Shown: positions 1 through 10,900 of the stretch, one piece after another | How the letters are laid out: each line of letters starts with the position of its first letter | Position numbering within the stretch: the stretch's first letter is position 1 | NCBI GenBank assembly: GCA_964017235.1 | Contig: OZ024930.1 | Span: 23,502,614 to 23,566,613, forward strand | Length of the DNA: 64,000 bases | DNA from: Sabellastarte sp. h YS-2021 | Lineage: Eukaryota; Annelida; Polychaeta; Sabellida; Sabellidae | Direction: 5' to 3' | Notes under the pieces: generated by a model | The model's database searches: none | What the model was told of the DNA's origin: nothing | The model's input: the letters and a program-made list of their open reading frames with translations, nothing else | Translations under genes and position numbers: made by a program

Positions 1-1118
1 TATTTTCTGTTGCCTTCTTCTCCTGTCAACTGAATATCCATCCACAAGAACAGCAACAACAACATCCAAATGTTTTATCGTCCTGCAAGTACAGGAACAT
101 TAAGCTTGTAGAAAAAAGTCTTTGAAGTACTGCCATGGCACCAGTAGTTGCCAGATACTCACTAACACCTAATCAGTTCTAGATCCTCTTAAGTTAAAGA
201 TATCCTGAAACTTTAAAGTGATATAAAGTGACAGCATAACATGGAACCTTTCAAGTATAAATGTCATGAGTGTGAATTTCAGATTTTATTTTTTAACTAT
301 AAAAATAAAAACACATAGACATTTATCAAAATTGTTTAACATTGTGCATCAACAATCAACAATAAAATTTATTATGATAAATAAATAGTCAATCCATATA
401 GATCCTGTGTGTTACTATGGAAATCAACATATTCATTAAATATTAGTTTTGATATTCCATTTTACATAATAATTAAATCATAATAAATATGGACTATACA
501 GATATACAGTGGATTACCTTTAATTAAAATACAGTAGTGACGTCACTCTATTGTTAAAACAGTAGATTCCTACAACAGAATGTGCTGTTTTTTTCTACTG
601 TTTTTGTAAAGGGACCCAAGGTACAAAGCTTGACCATTTACAGTTTAGCCTTCAATTAACACTACATTTTAAATTCCTGTATCAGTATTTTACATTCTTT
701 AAAAATGCATTCAAGATAGACTATTTTGTGTGTAATATTCGTATTTTTATGTAATACAAGTTGGGATTTAAGAAGTATGTAAAAGTGTTAACATTTACCT
801 ACATTTGTTTTTTGTAGTGCAAAACTTTAAAGAGAAAATATTAAATATAGCAATATTTCAAGGCATTACGTTTTGCAAGACTATGTGTAATATGTATACT
901 CAGATCTATATGGCATTCTAATTTATACAGTTTAAGTATTTAAGATCTTAGTTAGGCTGAAATGTTTATGATTTGACATATTTACAGCCAGTAATGGTGA
1001 TGTGATTATTTTGGAAAGTAACTAAAAATATTTCCATGCTATGAGAAATGTCTATTAAAATGTGGAATTAACTTGAAACCAAAAAACTACTATCATTATT
1101 AAACAGTATTTTAAGTCA
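1..1118. other. AT-rich stretch without a recognisable gene
   Basis: I see no exon-like reading frame, transposon protein or clear repeat boundary here. Two short blocks near 555-600 resemble the arm of the hairpin further along (ACAGTAGATTC), which suggests scattered decayed copies of the same foldback repeat. Confidence 0.4.
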
Positions 1119-1219
1119 GAGAAAGCACTTGGAACAGTAGATTCGTAGTACAAATGTACTCGGGCCTTCGGCCCTCGTACATTCGTATCTACGAATCTAC
1201 TGTTCCTTGTGCTTTCTCC
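1119..1219. repeat. foldback repeat with arms of about 48 bp
   Basis: The left arm (GAGAAAGCAC, then GGAACAGTAGATTCGTAG) is repeated in reverse complement on the right, with only a few mismatches. The two arms meet at a GGGCCTTCGGCCC centre, so the block is nearly one continuous palindrome with a TTCG loop. This is the shape of a very short MITE-like foldback element. No target duplication is obvious. Confidence 0.75.
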
Positions 1220-1489
1220 ATGACATAATGCTTTAACAAAAAGCAAGGAAATGAGTTACCCATACTCACCACTCCTAAACCTTATCTGTAAAAATAATAG
1301 TCCACCCCCTACATAATTTTACTAAATCAATATTAAAATTATAGACAGGTTAAAACAATATTTACACTATAATATTGAAAATTAACCTATATCTGGTCCC
1401 AACCCCCAAAAAACCATGCCTATAAGGTTAACTTTGGTACTCAACATTGAACCTGTAACCACAGGTTCAGAACCGGTTCAATACAGGTT

Positions 1490-1660
1490 CAGAGCCGGTT
1501 CAAATTGTGGTTCAACTCCAGAACCCCAAAAGTACTTCAGGGAGTCCAGATGAAGATAAATCATAGCCTCTGATGAGACTGAGTTTTGAAAGAAGCAGTC
1601 GAAATACAATTAACACATAGTTGATAATAAACAGGAAGTAATTTGTTCTGTTTATCCTCA
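1490..1660 (+). ncRNA. decayed hammerhead ribozyme in a Penelope-type LTR fragment
   Basis: The core CTGATGA (1570-1576), a stem II of GACTG (1577-1581) with CAGTC (1596-1600), then GAAA-TAC (1601-1607) are in hammerhead order on the + strand. Upstream sequence (AAAAGTACTTCAGGG, then GCCT before the core) matches the flank of the better preserved ribozyme at 42644-42714. The 3' side has lost the GTA-UH cleavage site and the AGGC strand of stem I, so this copy is probably inactive. Confidence 0.6.
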
Positions 1661-2850
1661 AACTTTGGTGAAAATCCATACATGGGGTTTAAGCTGTGGA
1701 ACACCCACAAAGTTTATGTATCAAAATATTAAAACCATTGCTAATGCAACAGCTCTCTCCAAAATCTAATCAGCTATCAATTCACCATGAGTTTAAGCTG
1801 TGAAACACCCTCAATCTTAATCCCTCTCACTGCCTGGACGGTACTGGGGAAGACTGTAACCCCAGCCTTTATGGGCTGGTTAAAACACTTTTTAACAAAT
1901 ATCCAGTTTAATAAATATCAACAGTAACATTGTGTACAGAGCTGTGTAATTGGTGTGTTATTGACTATTTGATCATTTTTGCTATCACAAATGTGATCTA
2001 TTGATAACTTTTACGTAGCCCTACCAGTTATAATAACAAAGGTTGTATGATCCTCTTCTTCGATAACGATTGTTAAAAATATTCTGTTTTTTTTTTAAAT
2101 TAATATTATTACTCTTGTTTAACAAGTATAAATAAAGCTGTGGGAATTGTAAATACAGTTCAGGAAGACTGATTCAAGTCTACAGTGGAAAAGTTACAAA
2201 TGCACATAATTATATAAAACAAAAGTGTAATGTGGGTGTTCCACCACACGACTAAGGCTCCCAATCAAGGGTTTTGGGGGGTCGGTTTGAAATATTTGCT
2301 TAGTCCCAGACGTCCTGTAAGGGTCAGTTGTTGTCGGTTGGGGCCGTGTGAAAAATCAAACATGTTTGATATTTCTCACGACTACAACCGATTCATATTT
2401 CCCGCCGTCAAAAAAATGTCCAGTCCCAGGCGTCCTCAGACCTCCTCAGACCCAAATTTACACAGTCGTGTGTTGTCCCAGGCCGCCTGCAACCCTTAGT
2501 CCCAGACCTCCGTAGCTTAGTCCCAGGAGGCTGGTTGTTAATCCCAGACTCAAATATGATGCGTATGAATTTCATGCGTGTGAAAGTGGGTCGGTTGCAT
2601 TAGTCCCCGGAAGCCTCAGACCGTCTGCGGTGTCCTGGGACCCAAAAATCTAGGTCTGGGACTAAGCCCCGACTAAGGGTAACTGACCCTAACCGATCCA
2701 AACCGGCCTCCCCAGGACGCCTGGGACAGCACAAATTTAGTCTGCGACGGTCAGAGGATGCCCCAGGTGGCCTGGGACTAACAACCGATTAAGAACCGAC
2801 TGTTTTCCGCGCGTCGGAAATTAAAACGAGGCAATGAGGGGGTCTGGGAC

Positions 2851-2857
2851 TATATAA
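2851..2857 (+). promoter_or_regulatory. TATA box for the Harbinger MADF gene
   Basis: TATATAA lies 175 bp upstream of the ATG at 3032 and directly follows the GC-rich subterminal repeats. A start site about 30 bp downstream would fall near 2880. This is the only strong TATA motif between the left terminus and the gene. Confidence 0.6.
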
Positions 2858-3031
2858 GCGACCGCGCACACATTCTCGTTGTTACTGACTGTTTGGCTAC
2901 TGAGAGACGTGTGTCACTGATTTGTAGGGGTTTTCAGTTTTTATTTTATATATATTTTACTTGAGCTTAAGGCAAATTTCACAGTTAGGAGACACATTTT
3001 ACTATTTTTTTATTATTTTGTCGACTGGATC

Positions 3032-4234
3032 ATGAGAAAAGAGAAAGGAGGGAAGAGAGGAAGAAAAAAGATGGATGACAGGGAGAAGGAAGGTGAAGTA
3101 GAGGAGAGGAGTGAAGTTATTACAGAAGAAGGAACTGAGAGGAGAGAGGAGGAGGAGATTCAGGAAGGTTCAGCTATTGGGGAAGCTGTGGCAGAAGAAG
3201 AAGAGAGGTGTGCAGAAGATCCGGAGTGCCATTCTTCAGCCAAGAGAGCCAGGGTGTGTGCCACTTTTACAGACAGCCAGGAAGTTTCCATTGTGGAATT
3301 TGTAAAGCTGCACCCTGAACTGTATGACAAGGAACATTCACGTTTCCACGACAGGACCAGAAGAGACGCTCTCTGGGCAGAAATATCTGCAGAACTCAAG
3401 CTCCAGCCATTTGATGTGAGACGTTGGTTCGAGTCCCAGCGAACCCATTATGGGAAGCTGTCTAAGCTCCAATCTGGCCAAGCCCCGAGGGAGATGACCA
3501 AGAGACAGTCCTGGGTCTACCAACAGATGGGTTTTCTTAAAACCCACATCAGAAGAAAGGGGGCCAACAGAAGTTCAGGTTTTGAGGCCAGTCCAAATAC
3601 CAGCAGGCAGGACAAATCATGTGGGTCAACTACTGACACAGAACACCTCGAGTCCAGTGTCCTGAGGGAGAGGAGTCAGTCCATCATTACACCAACACCC
3701 GTTTCAACTACAGACTCCAAGATTCTCAAACACTTTGAGCAGATGAGGACACTTATCTCAGGTTTTCTGCATCAGAAGTCAGACAGGCAGCCCTTCTTTG
3801 ACTACGTGGCATCAGAGGCCAAAAAGATGACTCAAGAAAAATTTGAAGAATTAAAGGGCAAGATATTTAGAGACATCGACACTACTAAGAGTAACCGCAG
3901 ACGTCAGCCATTGCCCAGAAGATCAGCCACTGTTACCACCGAGTCCCAGAGGGTCGGCCTACTGCCAACAACCACTCCACAGGTGTCTAGTTCCACTCAA
4001 GCAGCAGCTAGCAGCAGTTTTGTGTACTATACACCAAGCCCCATTGGCTTCAGCAACCCGACATCTGTCCTAACTGTACAGGACGAAGGGAGCAGACACA
4101 ATCTGAGTGGAATCTTAAGCCAGCTACCAGATCTGACATCAACACAGATCGTCGAGCAGCCTCAGCAGCAGCAGCAGCTCTTTACTATCACCACTTCAGC
4201 ACCGCCTCAACAGCAGCAGCAGCCTTCTCAGTAG
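3032..4234 (+). CDS. Harbinger accessory protein with MADF/Myb-like DNA-binding domain
   Basis: This is the second protein of the Harbinger element, 400 residues. In this superfamily such proteins bind subterminal DNA and help the transposase enter the nucleus. Residues 1-75 are basic then very acidic. Residues 78-160 form a MADF/SANT-like helical domain with the pattern FVKLHPELYD, LW (Trp115) and RRWFESQR (Trp132). Residues 290-400 are Ser/Thr/Gln-rich and end in CAG-encoded glutamine runs. The ATG at 3032 is the first in frame after the TATA box. A later Met at residue 14 is a weaker alternative start. The gene converges on the transposase gene. Homologous decayed copies are at 52347 and, on the - strand, 59530. 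Confidence 0.9.
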   Translation: MRKEKGGKRGRKKMDDREKEGEVEERSEVITEEGTERREEEEIQEGSAIGEAVAEEEERCAEDPECHSSAKRARVCATFTDSQEVSIVEFVKLHPELYDKEHSRFHDRTRRDALWAEISAELKLQPFDVRRWFESQRTHYGKLSKLQSGQAPREMTKRQSWVYQQMGFLKTHIRRKGANRSSGFEASPNTSRQDKSCGSTTDTEHLESSVLRERSQSIITPTPVSTTDSKILKHFEQMRTLISGFLHQKSDRQPFFDYVASEAKKMTQEKFEELKGKIFRDIDTTKSNRRRQPLPRRSATVTTESQRVGLLPTTTPQVSSSTQAAASSSFVYYTPSPIGFSNPTSVLTVQDEGSRHNLSGILSQLPDLTSTQIVEQPQQQQQLFTITTSAPPQQQQQPSQ

Positions 4235-5416
4235 CCATCCAGTCAGGGCGGGTCTTTGACCTGCCAGGCCCTTTTCAGGGCCACCAAATTTTCCAAAAAC
4301 AATTATTCAGCTACATGTTATTCCAATTCCCCTCCCAAAACAAATAAGTTCAGTACAAATACTTATCACAAGAAAAAAAAGTTAAAGTCCAAAACCTACA
4401 CCACCCCAAACATGAAACAAATAACCCATGGTACCACACATAACAAAAAAGGCCACATAAAAAAATTAAAAATAACTCCCAATATGGCCATTAATCAGCC
4501 CATTTTTAGATTAAAATCCATGGGATAGTTTAAAATCTGTAATTGAAAAGTTCAACACTTACACCTTCCCTAGAGTTAAAAGGCATTATTACATACTTGC
4601 CAACCCACAAACAGACAAACTCAATACCAAACATAACCCCCAAATAACAAACCCAGTAAGAAACCCAACATCCAACTACCAATAATAAACCCAACCCCAG
4701 TAACCACCAACCAAGAAACACAAAAACCCAAAATTAAATAGAACCCATGCCAACGAACTGACAAACTATTTTGCAAAAACAATCCCCCATTATTGAAAAC
4801 AAAACTAGTTTTTTTGGTTATATTTTCCACATTTTTGTGATTAGAGGTGAAGATTTAAAATTGAAAATTTCCATAAAAACATTTCTGCTACAAATAAATT
4901 TCCAACCCATGAACCAAAAAAAATTGGTGAAATTAGGATGTGGATTTCCAAATGTATAAAAAATAAATTCATTTTAGGATATTATATGTGACTTTGTGTT
5001 TGGCTCTTGTTTAACACTGGGTTTGTATGATTGTTGGGTGAGTAACTTGTGCTTGTCTGTTTGTCCGTCTGAAAAAGTTATGTTTGGCATGGGGTTTGTC
5101 TGTCCGTCTGAAAAAGTTATGTTTGGCATGGGGTTTGTCTCTTTGTCCATCTGAAAAAGTTATCTTTGGCATGGGATTTGTCTGTTTGTCCGTCTGAAAA
5201 AGTTATCTTTGGCATGGGGTTTGTCTGTTTGTCCATCTGAAAAAGTTATCTTTGGCATGGGGTTTGTCTGTTTGTCCGTCTGTACAAGTTATGTTTGGCA
5301 TGGGGTTTGTCCGTCTGTAGCAAGCATAGCTGATTAATTGTTTTTTGGAATAATTGGTAGTCCTGAAAAGGACTGTTATAGTTAGTCCTGAAAAGGACTG
5401 TTTACTCGAGCAGGAC
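4235..5416. other. space between the two convergent Harbinger genes
   Basis: The sequence is AT-rich with no coding potential that resembles a known protein. It must contain the 3' ends of both transcripts. Its only distinct structure is the tandem repeat at 5048-5322. Confidence 0.5.
5048..5322. repeat. tandem repeat, about 44-bp unit, six copies
   Basis: The words GGCATGGGGTTTGTC and CTGAAAAAGTTAT recur at 40-44 bp spacing, with small length changes and a few substitutions between units. The array lies inside the Harbinger element, downstream of both genes. Confidence 0.85.
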
Positions 5417-6646
5417 TTATATTCTGCCATCTTGCCAGGCCACTGCTCCCTCATTATTGAAGTAGTCCTTCAGGTAATCCCTCTGTCTTTTGGCCTCTCT
5501 AGCAGGGTTTCTGTCTTGGCCACCACCAGCAGCACCACCAATCAATCCACAATCACCAGGCACATCATCATCCTCATCCTCCCCAGGCTGCTGACCAGCA
5601 GGTTGACCTTGATACTGGCTTCTCAGTATGTTGTGCAGAACCACACAGGTCATGACCACTTCTCTAACTGTTTCTGGGGGTAGTTCAATGGTGGTCCTCA
5701 TGACTCTAAATCTTGAGACCAGGATGCCAAAAGCGTTCTCCACAACTCTCCTGCCCCTTGATATTCTGTAGTTGGCAATCCTTTCCTCCCTTGTTAACAG
5801 CCTTCTGCCATAGGGTTTCATGAGCCAGGTCTTCAGGGCAAAAGCATCGTCCGTCAGAATGAAGTAGGGGACATCTCTACCACCCTGTGTTATAGGAGCT
5901 GTGTCAGGGAAGCCTATCCTACCATCTTCAATCCTCCTCTTCAGCTGAGAGGCATTAAATATCTGGGCATCTGAGCAAGATCCTTCTGTACCTGCATCCA
6001 CCCATCTAAACTTATACTGTCCATCTACCAGGGCCAACATGACAATGGAAAAGAACCCCTTGTAGTTGTGGTAGAGGGCTCCAGAGTTCTTGGGTTTCTT
6101 CAGGGCCACATACTTGCCATCAAGGGCTCCCAGGGCATGTGGAACATTCCACCTGATCCTGAATTCCCTCTCCAGTTCTTTCCACTCATCTGGAGTAGTA
6201 GGACATTTGAGGTACTCTCTGGTGAACTCATCCTGGATGGCCCTGCAGACCTCTGGTAGAAACTTGGTAATGGTGGATCTGCCAACCCTGAACTGACAGG
6301 ATAATGATGTGTAGGACTCTCCAGTGGCCAGATATCTGATGGTGAGGGCTAACTTTTCCCCAACACTGATAGGAGCTCTGTAGTTGGTGGCCTGTCTGGC
6401 TACACGTGGTTCCAGTCTGGTCTTCATCATTTCAAAGAATTCTGGGGTCATCCTCATGTAGTTGGTGAATCCTGGAATGTCTGTGGCATACAGATCAGCC
6501 ATAATGTTGTGGTAGGCCCCCCACTCCTCTCTCTGCAGTAGCCATGGCCTGACCCACATGTTGTGCCTTCTTCTAGGTCTCTGTATGGGTGCTGGTGGTG
6601 CTGGTGGTGGTGGTTGCTGTGCTTGACGTAAAAAATGGAAATACAT
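5417..6646 (-). CDS. PIF/Harbinger DDE transposase
   Basis: The 409-residue protein catalyses cut-and-paste transposition of the element. An N-terminal segment (residues 25-40, RRRHNMWVRPWLLQRE) is the usual Harbinger start. Residues 92-135 are a helix-turn-helix-like part with VGRSTITKFL. The catalytic triad fits Asp176 (GALDGKYV), Asp266 (LTDDAFAL) and Glu303 (RRVVENAFG). The conserved DAGTEGSCSDAQIF block lies between the first two. The frame is undamaged to the stop. The frame remains open, without an ATG, upstream of 6646, so a spliced or non-AUG leader is possible. A TATATATA tract at about 6757-6765 could be the promoter on this strand. Confidence 0.93.
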   Translation of the reverse strand: MYFHFLRQAQQPPPPAPPAPIQRPRRRHNMWVRPWLLQREEWGAYHNIMADLYATDIPGFTNYMRMTPEFFEMMKTRLEPRVARQATNYRAPISVGEKLALTIRYLATGESYTSLSCQFRVGRSTITKFLPEVCRAIQDEFTREYLKCPTTPDEWKELEREFRIRWNVPHALGALDGKYVALKKPKNSGALYHNYKGFFSIVMLALVDGQYKFRWVDAGTEGSCSDAQIFNASQLKRRIEDGRIGFPDTAPITQGGRDVPYFILTDDAFALKTWLMKPYGRRLLTREERIANYRISRGRRVVENAFGILVSRFRVMRTTIELPPETVREVVMTCVVLHNILRSQYQGQPAGQQPGEDEDDDVPGDCGLIGGAAGGGQDRNPAREAKRQRDYLKDYFNNEGAVAWQDGRI

Positions 6647-7154
6647 GATTATTTGTAACTGAATAAAAACAAAAAAGGCCCTAAGTTGTTGTTGAATCTG
6701 TCTTCCATCCTGCTGTGTTCCTAGAAAAGCAATGGTGATTAGATCGCGAATTTTTTATATATATACCCAGAAAATCCAGCAACTTTGCAAAACAATAATA
6801 GGGGATCCTGGTCTGGAGAAGACTGAGGAGGCCTCAGGACGCCGGGATTTAATCATGGGTTAGTCAGGGCTTAGTCCCAGGAGGCCTGAGGCGTCCTGGG
6901 ACCCAGTCAGTTTGTGTGCGACAGGATCGTGGTTGAAACCGACCAGAAAACTGGCTTAGTCGGTTCTTAGTCCCAGACCAGTCGGCGACTGTCTGCGGCT
7001 GCCTGAGGCATCCTGGGGACGATCTGTTTTTAATCCCAGACTTCAGTACCAACCCAGTATTCCCGCCCATTTTTGTTATTTTTCAACCGACTGTCCACGA
7101 TTAAGGGTCGCCGACAGGATCGGGCCTTAATCTTTTGGTGGAACAGGGGCATAA

Positions 7155-7971
7155 ATGTCTTCTTTTTTTTTTTTTTTTTTTTTTTGGGGTGGGGGGGTGG
7201 GGGGGGGGGGGGGGGGTGTAGAATCATCAACTTTTATGGCATTGTTTCATTTTACAAGGAAAAAAACAATATTTAGTCCAAAACAAATGCAATATACTCG
7301 ATCAGATACTGCCATATATAAACTAGAGAAACTAATATAAAATAGGATTAGAAATGAAGAACTGAGGCCTTGTCATTTTAATTGGTCTGTGTTATGTCAT
7401 GACGGTACTTATGAATCCAATAAAGGTTGGAGCATTGGTAAAAATACCAACGGTTTCATGCCAATTCTACAAATATAAGACACTTACATGACGATAAACA
7501 GAAAATGGCTTGAGAAATGACTCCTTTAGTTTTTCCATACTCTTCTCCACATGGAAATAGTATTGATTCTGACTATTTCTAGCAGATACGGATATTTACA
7601 CAAGAGTGTTGTCTCTTTTGGATTTCTACTGCATTTGGACAATAATAAATAACTCTTCTTTTGTGTGTGTGTTTATTTACACTTTATGTGTAGCACATGT
7701 TACATAACATGAAACCATTATTGACGTATACGGACAATATAAGTTCCTTATAAGGATCACTGCATTATTTTCTCTTTTTTTTTCAATGCAACTGAATACT
7801 AATCTACCCAGTAAAGGCAAATATAGGTGGAATCTTAAGATTAAGAGGATATCAATACTGTTGTACAGGCTGTACTGAATAAGCAGTACTCTGAATGTGT
7901 GAAACATATCCACCCTTTCATTCGACCATTTATATTTTGGATAGTATTATATGCCATTACAGAACGGAAAT
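7155..7971. other. 5' flank of GSTO copy 1 with a T/G homopolymer tract
   Basis: A run of about 23 T followed by about 30 bases that are nearly all G (7163-7216) lies immediately outside the Harbinger right end. The rest is AT-rich. This interval should contain the GSTO promoter and 5' UTR, but I see no decisive TATA box. Confidence 0.4.
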
Positions 7972-7996
7972 ATGACGCAAAAATCTTATGCCAAAG
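7972..7996 (+). CDS. GSTO copy 1, coding exon 1
   Basis: Eight codons plus one base, reading MTQKSYAK then the first base of Gly9, followed by the donor GTAGGA. The phase fits the two leading bases of exon 2. The peptide resembles GSTO N-termini that place a Lys-Gly shortly before the first beta strand. It is short, so the call rests on phase, donor and peptide together. Confidence 0.75.
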
Positions 7997-10900
7997 GTAG
8001 GAATTATTTATATACTTACCTGTCTAGTTTCTCTACACATTTGTGATTGGACCTGTTATAAGACATTCAATCTTCGATGATGTTAAAAATTGATAAAAAA
8101 TTGTCTTATTTTCTAAAGTTTACCCTCAATGGCGAATTTCACATACTGTGGCAAATTTTGTCGTTCACATTCTCTCATAACTATATTGTCTGGTATTGAC
8201 TACGCTTGCATTGATCCATTCTGCTTCAGGGGCCGTGTTCTTCAACAATACTATGCTAAGGTCACCTTAGATCCAAGTTAGGAATGGTTTTCTGCTTACC
8301 AAAGTATTACTTTGATTTTGTATTCATCAACCTGTACTTTGTTCAGTATTACTTAAATTCTAAGGAAAACTCCGTTTACTTTTTACTGTAACTGTAAACT
8401 TGCAAACCAATATATCTGAGTTAGGAAGAGTCTCATTCCACAACAATTCTTATGTAAGGTGACCTTAAATTTGTTTTTACTTAATCATCTGCTTTGTTAA
8501 AAATGGTAAAAAAGCTCATTTTCTTGAAGGAAAATGCTGTCTTTAATATTGTGTCACAGTTTAATAGCAATAAAACACAAGATTCCCTGTAATAATTGCA
8601 TATTTAAAAAAATCCTATCCTCTAAGGTGCCTCTCCTGATGACTTGACATCTAAGTAGAAGTCTAAGCCAAGACTCTAAGGTGACCTTAGAGTTAGGAAT
8701 GTTGATGAATGCCATTTTGATCTAAGACAGTAAAAGCTTGAAAAACTTAGAATCCAAGTTAGGAACAGTCTAAGTATTGCTTAAGAATATGGCCCAGTTG
8801 TTTTTATCATGTGAGAAAGCCACAGATATTTCTACAAAAATGCCCACTCGAAACAGCACAAAGGTCATGGTTGGGGTTCTACGTTCTGTTCAACAGCCTG
8901 GGTAATATTGGGAGAGGTCTTCAGCATTGTCACTTGTGGGAGTTGAACCCCACACAGAGGTGACTGATTATGATAAGATGTCAAACTTGCTAACCACTAG
9001 GCCACCAAGGACCTCTGCCACCGGAATACGGAAGACACACTTGCCTAGGAATACAGAAGACCTAAGTTCCAATTGATCTAATCTAATAATATCTAATCTA
9101 CTGCTGTACAGGCACAATATCTTCCTCCACAATGGGGTAATATAAATTACACTTTTTATATGTTGAACTGACTAATTTCAGCTATGCAGAGTCCTTTCTT
9201 TAATTGTTGGGTTTCCTGATTTATGGCTTCACACAAGGAGATATTATTTTCATGACTGTATGTCTGTTTGTTAGCAGTATAGCACAAATACTACTGTTTA
9301 GATGTAGCTAAATTTTAGGACTGGCCTGGATCACCATCTGGGTACAAAAATATCAAAGAGCCAGATTTTTCCAGTTTACATATTATTATGGCTTCGTGGA
9401 GGTATGCGCTCTCTGATTGCCCTTCTTTCATATATTGCAGTAGCTACCCTTTCTAACACAAGCTACAGTCACATAACCATCTTCACCTGTTTAATTTGTT
9501 GATGAAAAGATGTTTAATTTATCAGACCTAAGCTTCAAAAAGATCATTTAATTCATATCTTAGTGCATCTACATTCGCCAGTACTGACATCTGACATCCC
9601 AGGATATGCTGCGGCTCCAGCCATTGGTCATTACTCTTTTACGTGTGTTATAGAGGGGCCACAGTGGCAGAGTGGTAACACTCTCGCCTCCGACCTCTGG
9701 GACCGGGGTTCGATCCCCGGCACGGCCTCAAGTGGGAAAGCTGGTAGTTGCTTGCCGTTGGTCGGCAGTTTACAGTACAGAACCCTAATGAACTGTATGT
9801 ACTGGTTTCCTCTGCCGTTCCAACTACCCGTCGTGATATGATCTGTACAGTGTTGAATGTGACATAAAACCCCAAATAAATAAATAAATACATGTGTTAT
9901 AATTAACCCAACCAGGGGGTTATCTTTTAGGGTATATTTATTTGTCTGTTTGTTTGTTTTTCTATGTTCCTGATTACCCCAACAGTAATAAATGCATCCT
10001 TCACACGTTTACACTGTGGGCACTCCCTGGCTAAACGAAGAAGTGGTTAAAGTTTGACAAAGATTCGACTCCTATTCTGGATACCTATAAAATCCAGGAT
10101 TTTTGTACACGGATGGAGGTCTGTGCTCTATGAGTGCTTCCTAACTTTACGTGTGCTATGATATTTTGTTTCCTGTTCACAGGGGAGGATTTGCCTGAGT
10201 TGAAAAAGGACACTTTACGACTCTACAGTATGAGATTCTGTCCATTTGTTCAGAGAGTAAGACTGGTGCTCATCCACAAAGGCATACCGTGAGTGTCCTG
10301 CTTGGAAACCAGTCTTAAACTGAAGGGATAATATATGTATATTCAATATATGTTTATAAACGTATATGGTAACATGTTGCAGCTAAAATTTATTTTTTAT
10401 TGCGGTTTAATTGTAAATATGAGTGATATGTTATATTTTATTATGTTTTATTTTATGGGGAGGGTAACTGCAGTGATTGAAGATTCTCTTGTCTTGGTCT
10501 TGTCTCGAGAGAGGATTAACAATGCAAGTCCACTGATTGCTCTACAAGAGTTGTTGGGGCTTAATTTTACGAGTTATATTCATGAGTTATAGCAGTCACA
10601 AGCAGATCATAAGGCCAATATTTTTGGCCATGCAACTTATCTTGTCACTGTGGAGAGTTTTATTTGTTAGTTTTCTGCCCCATTGCTCAACAGAAGATCA
10701 CTCACTCTTCTAAATATGACCAAATATCTGACCAAGTGCTTTTTTGGTTTCAAAACAGGGCAGAGCCATCGCAAAAATCCCCAAACTGTGCCTCAAATTA
10801 AATATCACCAAGAGAGATATATGCTGCCTGAGTTAGTTTCATAGACCATATCAATAGATGTGACGTTATATATCTTACATGTCACAGTGGCTAATTAATA

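Larger units (their letters stand above)
2231..7151. mobile_element. complete PIF/Harbinger DNA transposon
   Basis: The 4.9-kb element starts TGTGGGTGTTCCACC and ends with the imperfect inverted copy, which reads TGCCCCTGTTCCACC on the opposite strand. It is flanked by TAA at 2228-2230 and again at 7152-7154. A three-base TAA/TTA target duplication plus two genes, a MADF/Myb-like protein and a DDE transposase, define the PIF/Harbinger superfamily. Subterminal regions (2240-2820 and 6780-7130) are unusually GC-rich and full of repeated words such as AGTCCCAG and CCTGGGAC, typical transposase or accessory-protein binding arrays. Both genes are open, so the copy may be recent and possibly autonomous. 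Confidence 0.93.

Noticed and set aside
3111..3547. Several short ORFs on both strands over the MADF gene
   Set aside because: They are shadows of the 400-residue frame, which has the recognisable domain.
5203..5454. - strand ORF with repeated KPHAKDN-like units
   Set aside because: It is a translation of the 44-bp tandem repeat in Harbinger element 1.
7030..7340. ORFs of poly-Phe, poly-Gly, poly-Pro or poly-Lys
   Set aside because: They are read-through of the T/G homopolymer tract at 7163-7216.
9653..9730. tRNA gene (also 50324-50400)
   Set aside because: A and B boxes are good, but the acceptor stem does not close and the sequence continues into a SINE body, tail and target duplications.
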